A DNA stretch of 27,712 bases from Trachelipus rathkii. Its lineage: Eukaryota > Arthropoda > Malacostraca > Isopoda > Trachelipodidae. The position numbers and the translations under genes were made by a program. Under the pieces are notes generated by a model. That model saw only the letters and a list, made by a program, of their open reading frames with translations. It was not told the DNA's origin and did not search any database. Shown piece by piece: positions 11,501 through 22,281 of the stretch. Each line of letters begins with the position of its first letter. Within the stretch, counting starts at the first letter, position 1. The stretch is taken from the NCBI GenBank assembly GCA_015478945.1, contig JABUQX010004488.1, positions 1 to 27,712 of the forward strand, in the 5' to 3' direction.

Positions 11501-12638
11501 AGGTCACTAAAAAAAGTAAATTAATAAATTAAAATGTCATTTTTTTTTTATCATTTCGAAGGGAATTAGATTGTAGACTTATTTATTTCATTTTACAGGA
11601 GCTTAGGTAGTTTTCTGAAGATTTTTTTTTTTTTTTTTTCACATTTTCCGTCACTAAAATTTAACACATTCCCAGCAAGTGATTTACCTTTTCGGTAAGA
11701 TGTCGGTAAGTAATTTAGTAATGGATTGATGGCCTTTAAAAAAGAATATTTTTTTATTTAAATATGAATTTTAACAATCTTTCCGAGAATGGAGAGTTTA
11801 TCGAAGTAATTATGAAGAATTATCGCTTTCGCAATTAAACCTCCTTCAGAAATCTCAATTTCATCTATTATGGATCTGATTATTAAATTGTCATTTCCAT
11901 CAATCAATTAAATATTTTAGCTCATAATGGCTTAAGTGCAAGCAATTGGTTCAAATTATGATGGAAATGTGGAATCTGCAGTTTTGTGAGGATTCTAAGA
12001 ACCCTTACAATACCAAATTATTAGGTATTTGGTCTAAAGGACCATATAATCTTACAATTTTATACCTGTAAAAGTTAGATTTAGGGGCTAATACTTAAGA
12101 ACATTTTTGTCTGTGAATAGTTGCTTTGTTAAACTTGCATTGACCTTGCCTTGTAGAAATAGGAGCAAAACTGTTTCTGCATGGGTTGCATATGGATGGA
12201 AGCATCACTTGAAATTACTCTTTAGGTGATGACAGATTGAGAGAGCGAGCCTTCCATTCCCAGGTATATTGGGAATTACACTGGTAATGATAGATTTAAT
12301 GGCTTATACAGATGACCTAGCGTGTTGGAGTGAGGATGGACATTTTAGTTTGAATAAAAATCTTGATACCAATCCTTCATTATCTCACTGCAAAAACAAA
12401 GTAGTTGTAAACAAGGGGGTTTTGGTAGTAACCCATCCCTGTTGGAGCTTTTATAGTGTTCAAATAAGTGATTAACTATATAGATTTTATATTTGTGCGA
12501 ATTGATACAGCCGCTTTAAGGTTGTTAATAAGGTAAACTATGATTTCTAAAGATATTCAAATGCCATCATTTAAACAGTGAGATACCCACCTCGTTTGTT
12601 TGACTTAAACAAATGTATTCCGATATATCAAGAGATAG
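11501..12638. other. Non-genic DNA upstream of the BEL-like remnant
   Basis: No recognised gene. The reverse transcriptase of the BEL/Pao-like element would be expected here, but I could not recognise its motifs in any frame. A 68-codon ORF at 12,269-12,475 on the same strand has a D-D-L and W-S-E-D-G stretch but matches nothing I recognise. It may be a decayed part of the element or chance. Confidence 0.4.
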
Positions 12639-12862
12639 GATAATAATAAATCCATGATTTCCTTAAACTGGCTTGCAGCCAAAGTTAACAAGAATAGCAA
12701 GGTAGAGAAAAGGGGTACAATTATTAATAATAAATTAAATAATAATATTAAACTATGTGAGAGTCCTAACGTTGTTTTTCACCATATAAATTGTCCAAAT
12801 AATCCTGCGGATATGGTTACTAAGTGTGTTTTTCGCAAAGTATTACAGAAAATAATCATTTT
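12639..12862 (+). pseudogene. RNase H-like C-terminal fragment of the BEL/Pao-like element
   Basis: The frame reads D-N-K-S-M-I-S-L-N-W-L, corresponding to the T-D-S-x-x-x-L-x-W-(I/L) strand that ends in a tryptophan in BEL RNase H domains. About 45 residues later comes HHINCPNNPADMVTK, matching the conserved H-(V/I)-x-x-x-x-N-P-A-D motif that closes the domain. The T of the canonical T-D-S is not retained. Translation from an internal Met at 12,654 gives 74 residues. The frame overlaps the next fragment by about 55 bases, which marks a frameshift near 12,830-12,870. Confidence 0.6.
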
Positions 12863-13240
12863 AAGGATCCAACTTTAACTGAATGTGTTGATACTTTTTC
12901 ATTTGAAGTTCCTTTTAAAATTCACTTTAGCATTCAGATTAATAGTATTCCCTCTGATCAGTGGGAAACAGTGATAGCACTAAATAAATTTTCTTCTATT
13001 GGGAAAATGTACAGGGTCACTCACTATATTAGAAAATATATATTAACATTAAAATTAAAAGTAAAAACAAAAAACCCTTCTCTCTTCCCCTCTATGGAAA
13101 TGAACTGTAATTATGAAGATAGTTGTTCATTGGTTTATATTGGAGCACAGAATATCAACATTTCAGATACATATGAATATTTATTAAAGACAATGGCTGT
13201 AATGTCAACTAATTTATCCAATCAATTAAATATGTTTTGA
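12824..13240 (+). pseudogene. Linker region between RNase H and integrase, BEL/Pao-like
   Basis: An open frame of 138 codons. It includes LNKFSSIGKMYRVTHYIRKY at about residues 58-77, which resembles the BEL linker pattern L-x-K-(F/Y)-S-S-x-x-K-x-x-R-V-T-x-Y-(V/I)-x-(R/K)-(F/Y). The rest has no recognisable motif. It continues the preceding RNase H fragment in a different frame and is followed by the integrase zinc-binding remnant. It is not expected to act alone. Confidence 0.5.
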
Positions 13241-13339
13241 ATTCTGATGGCTTAATTAGAGTTAAATCCAAATTCAGTAAATTGAAGAGTAATTTTAATG
13301 AAAAATTTCCTATACTGTTGTCCAAAGATTGTCCTTTTA

Positions 13340-13500
13340 CTAAAACTCTCATTTTTGAAACTCACATTAAATAAAAACATAAATTGCTTGCAATTCTTAA
13401 AAAAGAGTTTTATATTTCATCTGCATGTAACTGTAAAGAAATGTCTTAAAACCTGCCTTATTTGCAAGAAGTTATATGGTAGGACAATAAAAATAAAACA
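13340..13500 (+). pseudogene. Integrase zinc-binding (HHCC) remnant, BEL/Pao-like
   Basis: The His pair of an HHCC zinc finger is visible at 13,363-13,365 and 13,378-13,380 (H-x4-H), with an in-frame TAA between them. The Cys pair is at 13,454-13,456 and 13,463-13,465 (C-L-I-C) in another frame. Spacing is as expected for integrase N-terminal domains, but the stop and frameshift break the domain. Confidence 0.55.
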
Positions 13501-13545
13501 GAATGACTATACAGATTTTAGAGTATCCTTAAGAAGATACCCTTT

Positions 13546-13963
13546 AGGGAGATTGCCTTGGACCACACTGGTCCTTTTACTGTAAAAAGTAATGATGTTA
13601 AAATTAAGGGGTATATACTTTCTGTAACCTGTATGTGAAGTAGGGCTGTAAATTTATTGGTGTGTAAAAATATTGATTCAGAATCTTTCATCGATGCCTT
13701 TCAAATACATGTCTATGAATATGGTTACCCTGAGAGGGTAATGAGTAATGCTGGGTCCCCTATAGTTTCATCCTTTAAGGTAATAAAATCAATTTTAAAT
13801 GATGTGGAGGGGCATAATTTTCTTAAAGAAAAGAATATTAATAATTTAGAACTTTCAACTTATCCACCTCATTCTAGCTTTTTAGGTTAAATTTTAGAAT
13901 CTCCTGTGAAACAAGTGAAAAACATGATTTATGGGAGTATGAGTAGTTACACTTGCTGATGAA
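13546..13963 (+). pseudogene. Integrase DDE core remnant, BEL/Pao-like
   Basis: One frame runs through the whole core with two in-frame stops, TGA at 13,636-13,638 and TAA at 13,888-13,890. The first catalytic Asp is in LDHTGPF (codon 13,561-13,563). The position of the second is the Asn of SNAGS (codon 13,747-13,749), where a S-D-x-G motif is expected. The Glu is in ILESPVKQVK (codon 13,897-13,899). The Asp-to-Asn change alone would abolish strand transfer, apart from the stops. Frame conservation suggests that mutation here is mostly by substitution. Confidence 0.65.
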
Positions 13964-13975
13964 AAAAGTAAACAT

Positions 13976-14335
13976 GTTAATAAAAAGAGACCTTTGGCCT
14001 TTAAACCACTCTTAAATAATCAAAGTATTGATCCCTCCGAACGTTTTGTTCTCACTCCTGAAATATTGTTCAGAGGGTACGAATCTCCTAATATGGATAT
14101 TGCTCCCCATTTGCATACATCTGAAGCTGATGAGGAGGAGGATCCAGTTGGATCCCAAATAATGAAAAACAGGGATGAAATAAAGCTGTATAAAATGTAT
14201 AAAAAGTTTCAGAAGGTGAAAAATACCATTACATATATATCATACTGAATTTTTTACCCAACTAATCTAAAGGAATTAGGTACTAACAAACCAGACAGGT
14301 ATAGAGCCAGAATTATTAGAATTAGAGGTTAAATG
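13976..14335 (+). pseudogene. C-terminal tail of the BEL/Pao-like polyprotein
   Basis: The reading frame to 14,248 contains RPLAFKPLLNN and then RFVLTPEILFRGYESPN, matching the (L)-T-P-x-x-L-x-x-G tail motif found after the core in BEL/Pao integrases. An acidic patch, EADEEEDP, follows. After the stop at 14,246-14,248 a shifted frame still shows NKPDRYRARIIRIRG, resembling the C-terminal end of these polyproteins. The frame differs from that of the core, so a frameshift lies between 13,960 and 13,990. Confidence 0.5.
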
Positions 14336-15982
14336 ACATTTTTTGCCATCAAACAACAACCTGCCAAACCATATTTTTTTTTCCAATGGGATAGTAACCT
14401 GACGCTGAAGGCTACTCTTGGAAGTGTTAGAGGTATCTGTTAAGAAGGGAATGGGAAATAAATTAAAGACTGTGTAACTAATTTTAATCTAAACAAAAAG
14501 GGTAAGGGAATACTTTAAGGCCTGGTTTTATTATTAGAGAAAAAAAAATATATTTAATTTCAATTTCCACATTTAATTTAAAGGCTATCAGACTGCTGGC
14601 TGATAAAATAAATGAAGAATGTGAAAAAATTAGTTTGTTTAAAAAACAAAAAAAAAAAAAAAAAGGTAACATTTTGAAACATTTTTAAAAACTCTTTTTC
14701 CTTCTCTTCCCCCACCCTAATTTAACGCCCTCAATGTAAAAAAAATTACATTTTGTATATAATTTTTTAATCTAAACAAATGATTAATGACTTGCAATTA
14801 TCATTGTGGTTCTTTTATAAATTGTTCATTTTGTTTTATATTTCAATTATATTCAATACTTAATTTAAATAATAAATAATTAGTATTATTTCATGCCTGA
14901 TGAGCAGCATTTGTTTGCTCATATAAATTAGGCTTGCGTATAGGTAGAAAGAAGAAAATAAAAGTAATTCTTTGAAACAGCTGACCAAATGGAGTTAAAT
15001 TCTTTTGCTACTCCTATATCCCACGACTAATTGCTGTTTGCTCATATACAGCTTCAAAGGATATTGATTAGAAATTAATTGCTATTACTACTGCTACTAC
15101 ATTTGATCTAACTACATTAACTTCTATACCAACTGTTATAACTATTACTATGTTTTATAATCTCAGATTATATTAGGAAAATTTAAAGCTTCACCAGCTA
15201 CTATTTTTATATTTAATAATTTAATGTTTGTTGGCCAACAATTTTATTAATTCCACTTATTATTACTGTTTGAGATTGAATGCCAGAAGAGGCAAAAATC
15301 AAACCATTTGAACAGAGGTTTACTTACAATTATCTGGAAGGAAGAGAGTTAAATAGGCAAGAGAAGATTTAAGGCTACCAATTTATTGGGTAAGTAGATG
15401 CAGTTTATCAGGCTGTTAATTTACTTTTGCTTAAATCACTTTATTTATATAAAGTATGCTTAAAAAGTCGAAACTGAAATTATCATTAATTAAGAATTTT
15501 ATAAATTTAAGGTTCCTTAATACATTAGGCCTATTTTGCTGTGTCAGAGGATCTTACAATTTTGAGGGCAACTTCAGTCATTTTCGATATAATTTCTGCA
15601 TCACATATATAACATCAAACATTTCCAAAATTTAAATTTGAAGTTGAGTTTTGAAGTACCGACTTTTAAAGGCTCCCAGCTATTTTTTCAGCCTAGAGAC
15701 TTGTTACTGCTTTAATGATAAGAGCTGGGTTGGCTTGAGGGTGGAAGCATCTCAACATCTTTGTTATATTTTATTCCTCATGAAACTTAAACTTCAGAAT
15801 TTGGGACACTAATAATGATCATTTAAAAGCTGTTATTTTAAAAGTAAAGTTTTCTTTTTTTATTGTCTTATATTTAAATATTACTTATGCAAGGTGATAG
15901 ATTGATAATTACTGATGGTACTTTGCGCCATGAAACCCTCAGCGGAAATTTCAATTATTTCAATTTATTTCTTGATTTTTTT

Positions 15983-15984
<2 letters not shown>
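14336..15984. other. Non-genic AT-rich DNA
   Basis: No gene or transposon part recognised. Contains an A17 run at 14,648-14,664 and otherwise unique-looking AT-rich DNA. If the BEL-like element had a 3' LTR it should lie here, but there is no identifiable partner upstream. Confidence 0.5.
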
Positions 15985-16066
<82 letters not shown>

Positions 16067-16094
16067 GATATATATATATATATATATATATATA
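15985..16094. repeat. (TA)n microsatellite
   Basis: A perfect (TA)n run to 16,061, a six-base interruption (AAATAG), then a second run to 16,094. Apparent Tyr-Ile repeat ORFs crossing it are chance. Confidence 0.95.
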
Positions 16095-16164
16095 TGCTCT
16101 CCATATATACCTTTTTCTTAAATGCTCATATATCTCTCTCCTCTCCTCCTCAATCTCTCCTCTT

Positions 16165-16168
<4 letters not shown>

Positions 16169-16240
<72 letters not shown>
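16169..16240. repeat. (AT)36 microsatellite
   Basis: Uninterrupted AT dinucleotide array, preceded by a CT-rich stretch (16,131-16,168). Confidence 0.95.
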
Positions 16241-16243
<3 letters not shown>

Positions 16244-16279
16244 AATACTAGATCCATTCAGCGTAAAATTGTATAAACA

Positions 16280-16394
16280 AAATAATAATAATAATAATAA
16301 ATAATAATAATAAACCGATAATAAATAATACTAATCACAAATAATAAATAATAATAAATAATAATAAAATAATAATAATAATAATAATAATAAA
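16280..16394. repeat. (AAT)n microsatellite
   Basis: Imperfect AAT/ATA trinucleotide array with several short interruptions (for example near 16,313-16,340). Simple-sequence DNA. Confidence 0.9.
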
Positions 16395-16541
16395 TGACAG
16401 AGCACATTAATAATAAAATAATATGTAAACAAATAAATTATCAGTGAAATAAGAGCAATTCATCTTAAAGTTAAACACAGGTCAGAATTAGTTCTTGTTT
16501 CTTCAAATCATTTTTTTGTTTAAAAGAATATAATTAATTTA

Positions 16542-16542
16542 C

Positions 16543-16578
<36 letters not shown>

Positions 16579-16677
16579 CTGGCCCTTCTATTCATTCCCT
16601 TCTTCTCCCTCTCTATCTCTCTTTCCCTCTTTCTCTCCTCCTCCTCTTTTCCTCCTCTTTCCTCCTCCTCTTCGTCC
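16542..16677. repeat. Compound microsatellite: (AT)n then pyrimidine-rich tract
   Basis: An (AT)n run interrupted by a single G at 16,561 extends to about 16,578. A CT/CCT-rich tract with very few purines follows to 16,677. The same AT-next-to-CT pairing is seen at 9590-9790 and 16,131-16,240. Confidence 0.85.
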
Positions 16678-16788
16678 TAAAAGAAAAAGGATGTAAAATT
16701 ATTAAAATGGGTAGAAAATAAACTCACCACAAGGCCATAACTTACACATAACTTTGGCCGGAAAAAATCCAGGAAAGAAGGCAAAGAA

Positions 16789-17086
16789 GCATCTAATGGT
16801 GTCTAGTTGAATAGGTCTATTCTTTCATTGTCACAGAATGGTGATTCAAAAATTCGTATTGAAGAGCATCTACTAGTGCATATTCACTGATGGTGTTAAA
16901 ATTATTAAATTTATTAATGGAGGAGTTCAATAGCTCCGTTTTGACCTTGGTCAGGGACATTATAAGGAGCTTTATTAAATCTCACTGTGTTAATAAATTT
17001 CACTCGAATTTTAACACCATCATGATGCCGATCATTAGTGAATCACCATTAACTGACCATCGAAATAAGTGCTTCTAATGGCGTCT
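16789..17086. repeat. Nested inverted repeat flanked by short direct repeats
   Basis: TGATGGTGTTAAAATT (16,888-16,903) is perfectly complementary to 17,007-17,022. AAATTTATTAA (16,907-16,917) is perfectly complementary to 16,990-17,000. AATGGTGATTCA (16,837-16,848) is perfectly complementary to 17,039-17,050. All three pairs nest around one centre near 16,950. Outside them, GCATCTAATGGTGTCT (16,789-16,804) recurs in direct orientation at 17,071-17,086 with two differences. The pattern suggests a non-autonomous palindromic (MITE or foldback-like) element or an inverted duplication. No protein is encoded. Confidence 0.6.
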
Positions 17087-17187
17087 GTAGATGCTATTCT
17101 TCATCACGATATGTGTTACTTAACCTTTAATATTGAACTCATTTGCCATTTACCAATATTACATACCTCTTTGATTTATTCTCTCAC

Positions 17188-17288
<101 letters not shown>

Positions 17289-17614
17289 GACTATTTAGTA
17301 CCTACCGAATTTAATCACTTGTAGTGGTGGTGGTACTGGTAGTCATGAAACAATTCTATATGCGTTATCAATATTACAATGGAGAATAAAACTCTGCGTA
17401 GAGTTAATCTTTAATGTCTTAATATTAACAACTTGAAATAGTAAGCATTCAATTTAAATGAAATATATGTAATAAATGAGACAATCTATATTTGAGCAAA
17501 TAATATCTAAAATATCCTAATAACTAAGAACCGCAAGAGAATAATGTGGACTGGAACATAACATTGCTGTAATAGTAAATAACAATAATTGCCACAATGT
17601 AGCAGCAATCACGC

Positions 17615-17715
<101 letters not shown>

Positions 17716-17997
17716 GATGACAGCATGAGCTCAATTTCTTACCGTTGATAGCAGAAAGTGCAAATCTACAAATTTTGGCTTAGCAACGGCAATAGTCTCT
17801 GATATAGTATTTAGTAGATAACTTGTAAAAAGTTTTAAATCACTTTATGTTTGAGTCATTAATTCACATCTATAATATTGTACTTTAGAGTGCTGTAAAT
17901 TAAATAAAACATAAAATATTATACAAAATATATCACACTTGTTGTGTCACTGAATTATTTCACCAGACTCTCTCTTTGAAATCATTTTGCCTCAGGC

Positions 17998-18115
17998 GTG
18001 GCCAATGTATTTAATTCAAATTTTCTGATTGGTAGTTTATATCAGTGACGTTATATGACTCGCACTGTTATATAGATATAATAGACTTATAAAGAGCCCC
18101 CTTATTTAGGTTAAT
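17998..18115. promoter_or_regulatory. Promoter-like block, possibly LTR U3 of the Gypsy-like element
   Basis: Within 120 bases lie GGCCAAT (18,000-18,006), ATTGG (18,028-18,032), TGACGT (18,046-18,051, a CRE core) and TATAAAG (18,088-18,094). The first two are CCAAT-box words on opposite strands. This lies just beyond the 3' end of the minus-strand envelope gene, where the 3' LTR should be. A minus-strand purine run, AAATAAGGGGG, at about 18,097-18,107 could be a polypurine tract. Such words also occur by chance in AT-rich DNA, and no matching 5' LTR was found, so this is a weak call. Confidence 0.25.
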
Positions 18116-18285
18116 TGTTCACTTAATCACTTAATGGCAATTTAAAGTTTTGTTTGTTCCAATCATTAAAATTTGTTGCTTCAGGAACCCTTATCCGCAT
18201 CAGAAGACGAATCATACCAGATCAAGGTCTTTGAGCAAGGGGAATAGGATGAGGTGGAGAATCGTACAAGTCGGGAAGATATCCA

Positions 18286-19734
18286 TCAAAGTCTATTACG
18301 TAATTGTCTAGGTCGTAAATGAATGATAGAAGGCTCGTGTCTAGGGTTCAAGTCTAATGAGGGACGTAAAGTGAGAGCCGTGAAGTTAGTTGATGAATCA
18401 TTAGTGCCTACGTTACTAGCCCTGGTATGGTTTAATCGTTTAAATCTAATTACAAATAATATACATGCAATTATGAAGAATACAGTAATAAATGAACTAT
18501 AAGCGTAAGAAACAGTGGGTAAATAATTAAATACTGATGCATGGTGGTTCAAAGATGAATTAATATAATCTAATTGACTGTCCCAGACTATTTTAGGGGA
18601 TTTAATAAAATGAGGAGTCTGAGTAAAGGAATGATTTAAAAATGAAAAAATTACCGGGACATTTATTATTGAAGAATTAATTAATTTTAGCGATTTTAAT
18701 ACATGGGAAGGATTTATAAAATGATATTGATTAGTAGTTAATGTACATCCTTGATTCAATATATAAATATTAGATACAGCAAGGGTAGTTTTGACTAATG
18801 GATGTAAGCAATTTAATTGTGCATCTACGGGGTCATTAAAAGAAATGATTATTTTAGAATGAGCCGAAATGGAATATGGTTCTTTAGTTAAGTGATATTC
18901 ATGATTGCAATGCAAGGGAGTGTTATGCTTTAAATCCATGAACGTATTATTAGTATAAAGAAAAAGTTCACATGAAGGAGAAGTAAACGAACTGAGAGAT
19001 TGAAACATAGGACATATGGAATTGTTTAGTACATGTAAACAGTGAGAAAATTGCACATTAGACATATAACTATATTTCATTATTTGTTTATTAGAGAAGA
19101 ATATATTATATTTTGGTTTAAACACAATACGGGAATGCCCAGAGTTAGTAGGGTTAGGAAAAGGAATCATGCGATAAGCGTTATAAATGTCATGATCAGA
19201 AAAGGGTATTATAGTGACGATACTATAAGGAACAGTATCTAAAATAGTCCAAGTAAAAGAGAGGAATTCATAGAAGTCTTCTGGAGAAAAGGGAACGATG
19301 GTATCCAAATGAGTACCTTGTAAACTTTCAAGAATGAAGGGTTTCAAATTTAAAAAGGAATATAAAGTGTATGAGGTAGTCTTTTGATTAGCCAATAAGT
19401 AAGCGTCCAAAATATTATTTCTGAGTTCTAACAAATTTTGCATATATGTATTCAGAATAGAAAAATAAGAGTCTATTAAATTTATAGCATTGAAGAATGA
19501 GAAGGCTAATTGAAGATTTTGGGTTTGGTTTTTCAAATCATCTATAGACTGTGTCAAAGTAGAAAGAGAATTGGTGTTTGATTTTAGTTGGTCTCTAAAC
19601 CTTAAAAACAGAGAATTTACATTATCTGATTGTTCAGACAGAACAGCTATTTGTTTCTGCAAGGATTGGACATCTTCGTATAGCGGTACCAAATAGAGGT
19701 CGAAGAAATTTTCCGCCAACGTCAAGTAAACCAC
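18286..19734 (-). pseudogene. env: Envelope, transmembrane (fusion) subunit of the Gypsy-like element
   Basis: An open frame of 482 codons whose first codon is GTG (19,732-19,734). This is not a natural start but the point where the frame opens after a frameshift. From about residue 18 it continues the protein begun upstream: a heptad-like, Gln/Leu/Ser-rich coiled coil (about 20-75); an ectodomain with six cysteines (C232, C241, C255, C276, C309, C330); and several N-glycosylation sites (N69, N237, N262, N353, N367, N392). A membrane anchor follows at about 409-430 (SSFITVFFIIACILFVIRF), then a basic, Arg-rich tail of about 50 residues. This is the layout of a class I-like fusion subunit in errantivirus/baculovirus F-type envelopes. 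It has no internal stop over nearly 1.45 kb. In function it would sit in the particle membrane and drive fusion. Confidence 0.75.
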
Positions 19735-20332
19735 GGCGTTTACGGGATGATGAAGTAGAAGAAGAATATGAATTTATCCATGGATCGTTTAAAAGAAAAT
19801 TTAATTGTTGCAAAGTATGAGAAGCATATCGATCTAAAATGTCCATTTGGTATACATAAATGTGGTTATTCTGGTTCCACAATGATCCATTATAAGAAAT
19901 AGAAGAAATATAGGATTGACGTTTAAAACGGTCTAGGGTGTAGGTTCTTCTTTTTGGAATGGAAGTAGGAGGAAAATGATCAATTAAGTTTGAAGGTCGC
20001 CAAGTATGTTCTTCTTTAGATTCAGGAAAAGATGATTCAAAAGCATATATTTTCTTTCTGAAGAATGGTAAGAAAGATTCGCATAAGTTGTTTACATCGG
20101 TTTTTGAACTTAACAGTTGATCGTAAATTTCTTTAGAGTTTCTTAAATCTACTCGTAGATCTAAGTAACCAGAAATGAATTTAACATTGCTGTCAAAATC
20201 CATGATAAGTCCAGGGTTAATCATAATAGCATTGTCGGTTTCAGCATTAGAATATGGAAAACACAAACAAAAGGCAAAGCAAAAGCAAAGCATGATTAAA
20301 TGAAAATGAGAAAGGATAGTTAACATCGACAT
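19634..20332 (-). pseudogene. env: Envelope, surface subunit and fusion-peptide region of the Gypsy-like element
   Basis: ATG at 20,330-20,332 (a second ATG two codons on) opens 232 codons. Residues about 4-30 form a strongly hydrophobic signal peptide ending SNA. The surface part (about 31-196) has a lone Cys at 84 and one N-glycosylation site (N148). RKRR at 197-200 is a furin-type cleavage site, followed at once by GLLDVGGKFLRPLFGTA (201-217), a fusion-peptide-like segment shared by errantivirus and baculovirus F-type envelopes. After residue 217 the frame runs into unrelated sequence and a stop at 19,634. The true continuation is in the frame of the transmembrane subunit, so a single frameshift lies near 19,680. 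Env ORFs of this kind are usually expressed from spliced RNA. No splice sites were assigned. Confidence 0.75.
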
Positions 20333-20375
20333 CTGAAAAGAGAGAACATAACTAATTAAAGTAATGGTATAGGTT

Positions 20376-21446
<1,071 letters not shown>

Positions 21447-22254
21447 TTAAGGATCAACTGAATGAAAAGAGGGAGAATCAGGATTAACTAAAGGAGGAGG
21501 TGACACTCGTCTCGCTTGACTGCGAAGTCTCATTGGAGAATTTGCACGAGGACCTCTAAATTGTGGATGAGGACGGTAGAAAGGATCTATTCGTCTGTCA
21601 TCCTTAACAAAGGTTTCTTCAGAAGAAGAAGGGAAAGATTGTATGTTGGGATATTCATCATAATATCTAATAGGACTTCGAACACCTTGTTGTTGGTCTG
21701 GGGAAGAAGGAGAACTACTACTATGGGCAGAAGAACGCCTAGAAAGAAGAGGAGAACTATGAATAGAACTCTGACCAGACAAATTAGGTTGAGAGAAGGG
21801 AGAAGAAAGCTGCGAAGAGCTATAAGAAATATTCTTACGTAAAGAATGAGTTTAAATATGGATTGAAACTTCCATTTGGATCTTGTGCCAAAAAGATGAA
21901 TCAGATGAAACTCTTTGGGTTGTTTGTTGATGGGAGTATGATGAACTGGGTCTGGAAGAAGAATTGTACCGAAAGGCAGGGTAATGAAGATTCTGGGGAA
22001 ATAGGAGTTACATCTTTTTGATGTTGCTGTCCCTGGTATTGCTGTTGTTGAGTCGGCGGTAGCTGTTGTGGCACTTGGTGATGTTGCTGAACTCGGTGTT
22101 GTTGCTGTTGCACCTGGTGATGTTGCTGAACTCGGTGTTGTTGCTGTTGCACCTGGTGATGTTACTGAACTCGGTGTTGTTGCTGTTGCACCTGGTGTTG
22201 TCGCTGGACCGGTTGTTGCACAGCTTGGTAAGGGTTTAAGTGAAACCAAACTTC
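21447..22254 (-). pseudogene. Gln-rich then Ser/Pro-rich C-terminal tail of pol
   Basis: Read from 22,254 down, one frame gives a Gln/His/Val-rich stretch with 13-residue repeats (QQQQHRVQQHHQV). It is interrupted by a TAA at 22,162-22,164 and ends at 21,901. A second frame, from about 21,990 to 21,447, carries a Ser/Pro/Arg-rich segment with one stop near 21,856. It ends in MRLRSQARRVSPPP, a basic tail reminiscent of integrase C-terminal extensions. No domain is recognised. Its place directly after the integrase C-terminal region and before env suggests an intrinsically disordered pol extension. Other frames (Thr/Ala-rich minus frame, Val/Ala/Gly plus frame) are shadows of the same repeats. 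Confidence 0.5.
22080..22196. repeat. Three 39-bp tandem repeats
   Basis: Units at 22,080-22,118, 22,119-22,157 and 22,158-22,196. The first two are identical; the third differs at one base (A instead of G at 22,164). The period is 13 codons, so copy-number change keeps the frame. On the minus strand the units encode the Gln-rich repeat. The single difference in copy three turns a CAA codon into TAA. Confidence 0.95.
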
Positions 22255-22281
22255 ATCAATCAATCATTGTTTGTTGAATGA

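Larger units (their letters stand above)
12639..14335 (+). mobile_element. BEL/Pao-like LTR retrotransposon remnant (RNase H-integrase part)
   Basis: Four pieces with the expected order RNase H end, linker, integrase zinc-binding and core, then C-terminal tail lie within 1.7 kb on one strand. They are separated by stops and frame changes, so no product can be made. The integrase style (a P-P-H then L-E-S-P-V-K-Q-V-K motif around the catalytic Glu, and a later V-L-T-P-E-I-L tail motif) is that of BEL/Pao elements and not of the Gypsy element on the other strand. No LTRs were found, and the capsid, protease and RT regions are absent or unrecognisable. Confidence 0.6.

Noticed and set aside
12269..12475. 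ORF with a D-D-L stretch considered as a reverse transcriptase active site
   Set aside because: It lacks the hydrophobic context and the other RT motifs around it; left as unassigned.
15887..16304. ORFs of Tyr-Ile repeats over (TA)n arrays, also at 17,069-17,314, 17,517-17,726 and 20,388-20,570
   Set aside because: They exist only because an AT dinucleotide array has no stop in that phase; no gene features flank them.
17740..18285. A defined 3' LTR for the Gypsy-like element
   Set aside because: Promoter-like words and a possible polypurine run are present, but no matching sequence was found near 27.1-27.7 kb, so LTR limits would be invented.
19042..19242. Plus-strand ORF of 66 codons
   Set aside because: Antisense to the well-supported envelope transmembrane subunit.
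21516..22277. Plus-strand ORFs (Arg-rich and Val/Ala/Gly repeat) and a Thr/Ala-rich minus ORF
   Set aside because: They are other frames of the pol-tail repeats; the Gln-rich and Ser/Pro-rich frames fit better with a pol extension.
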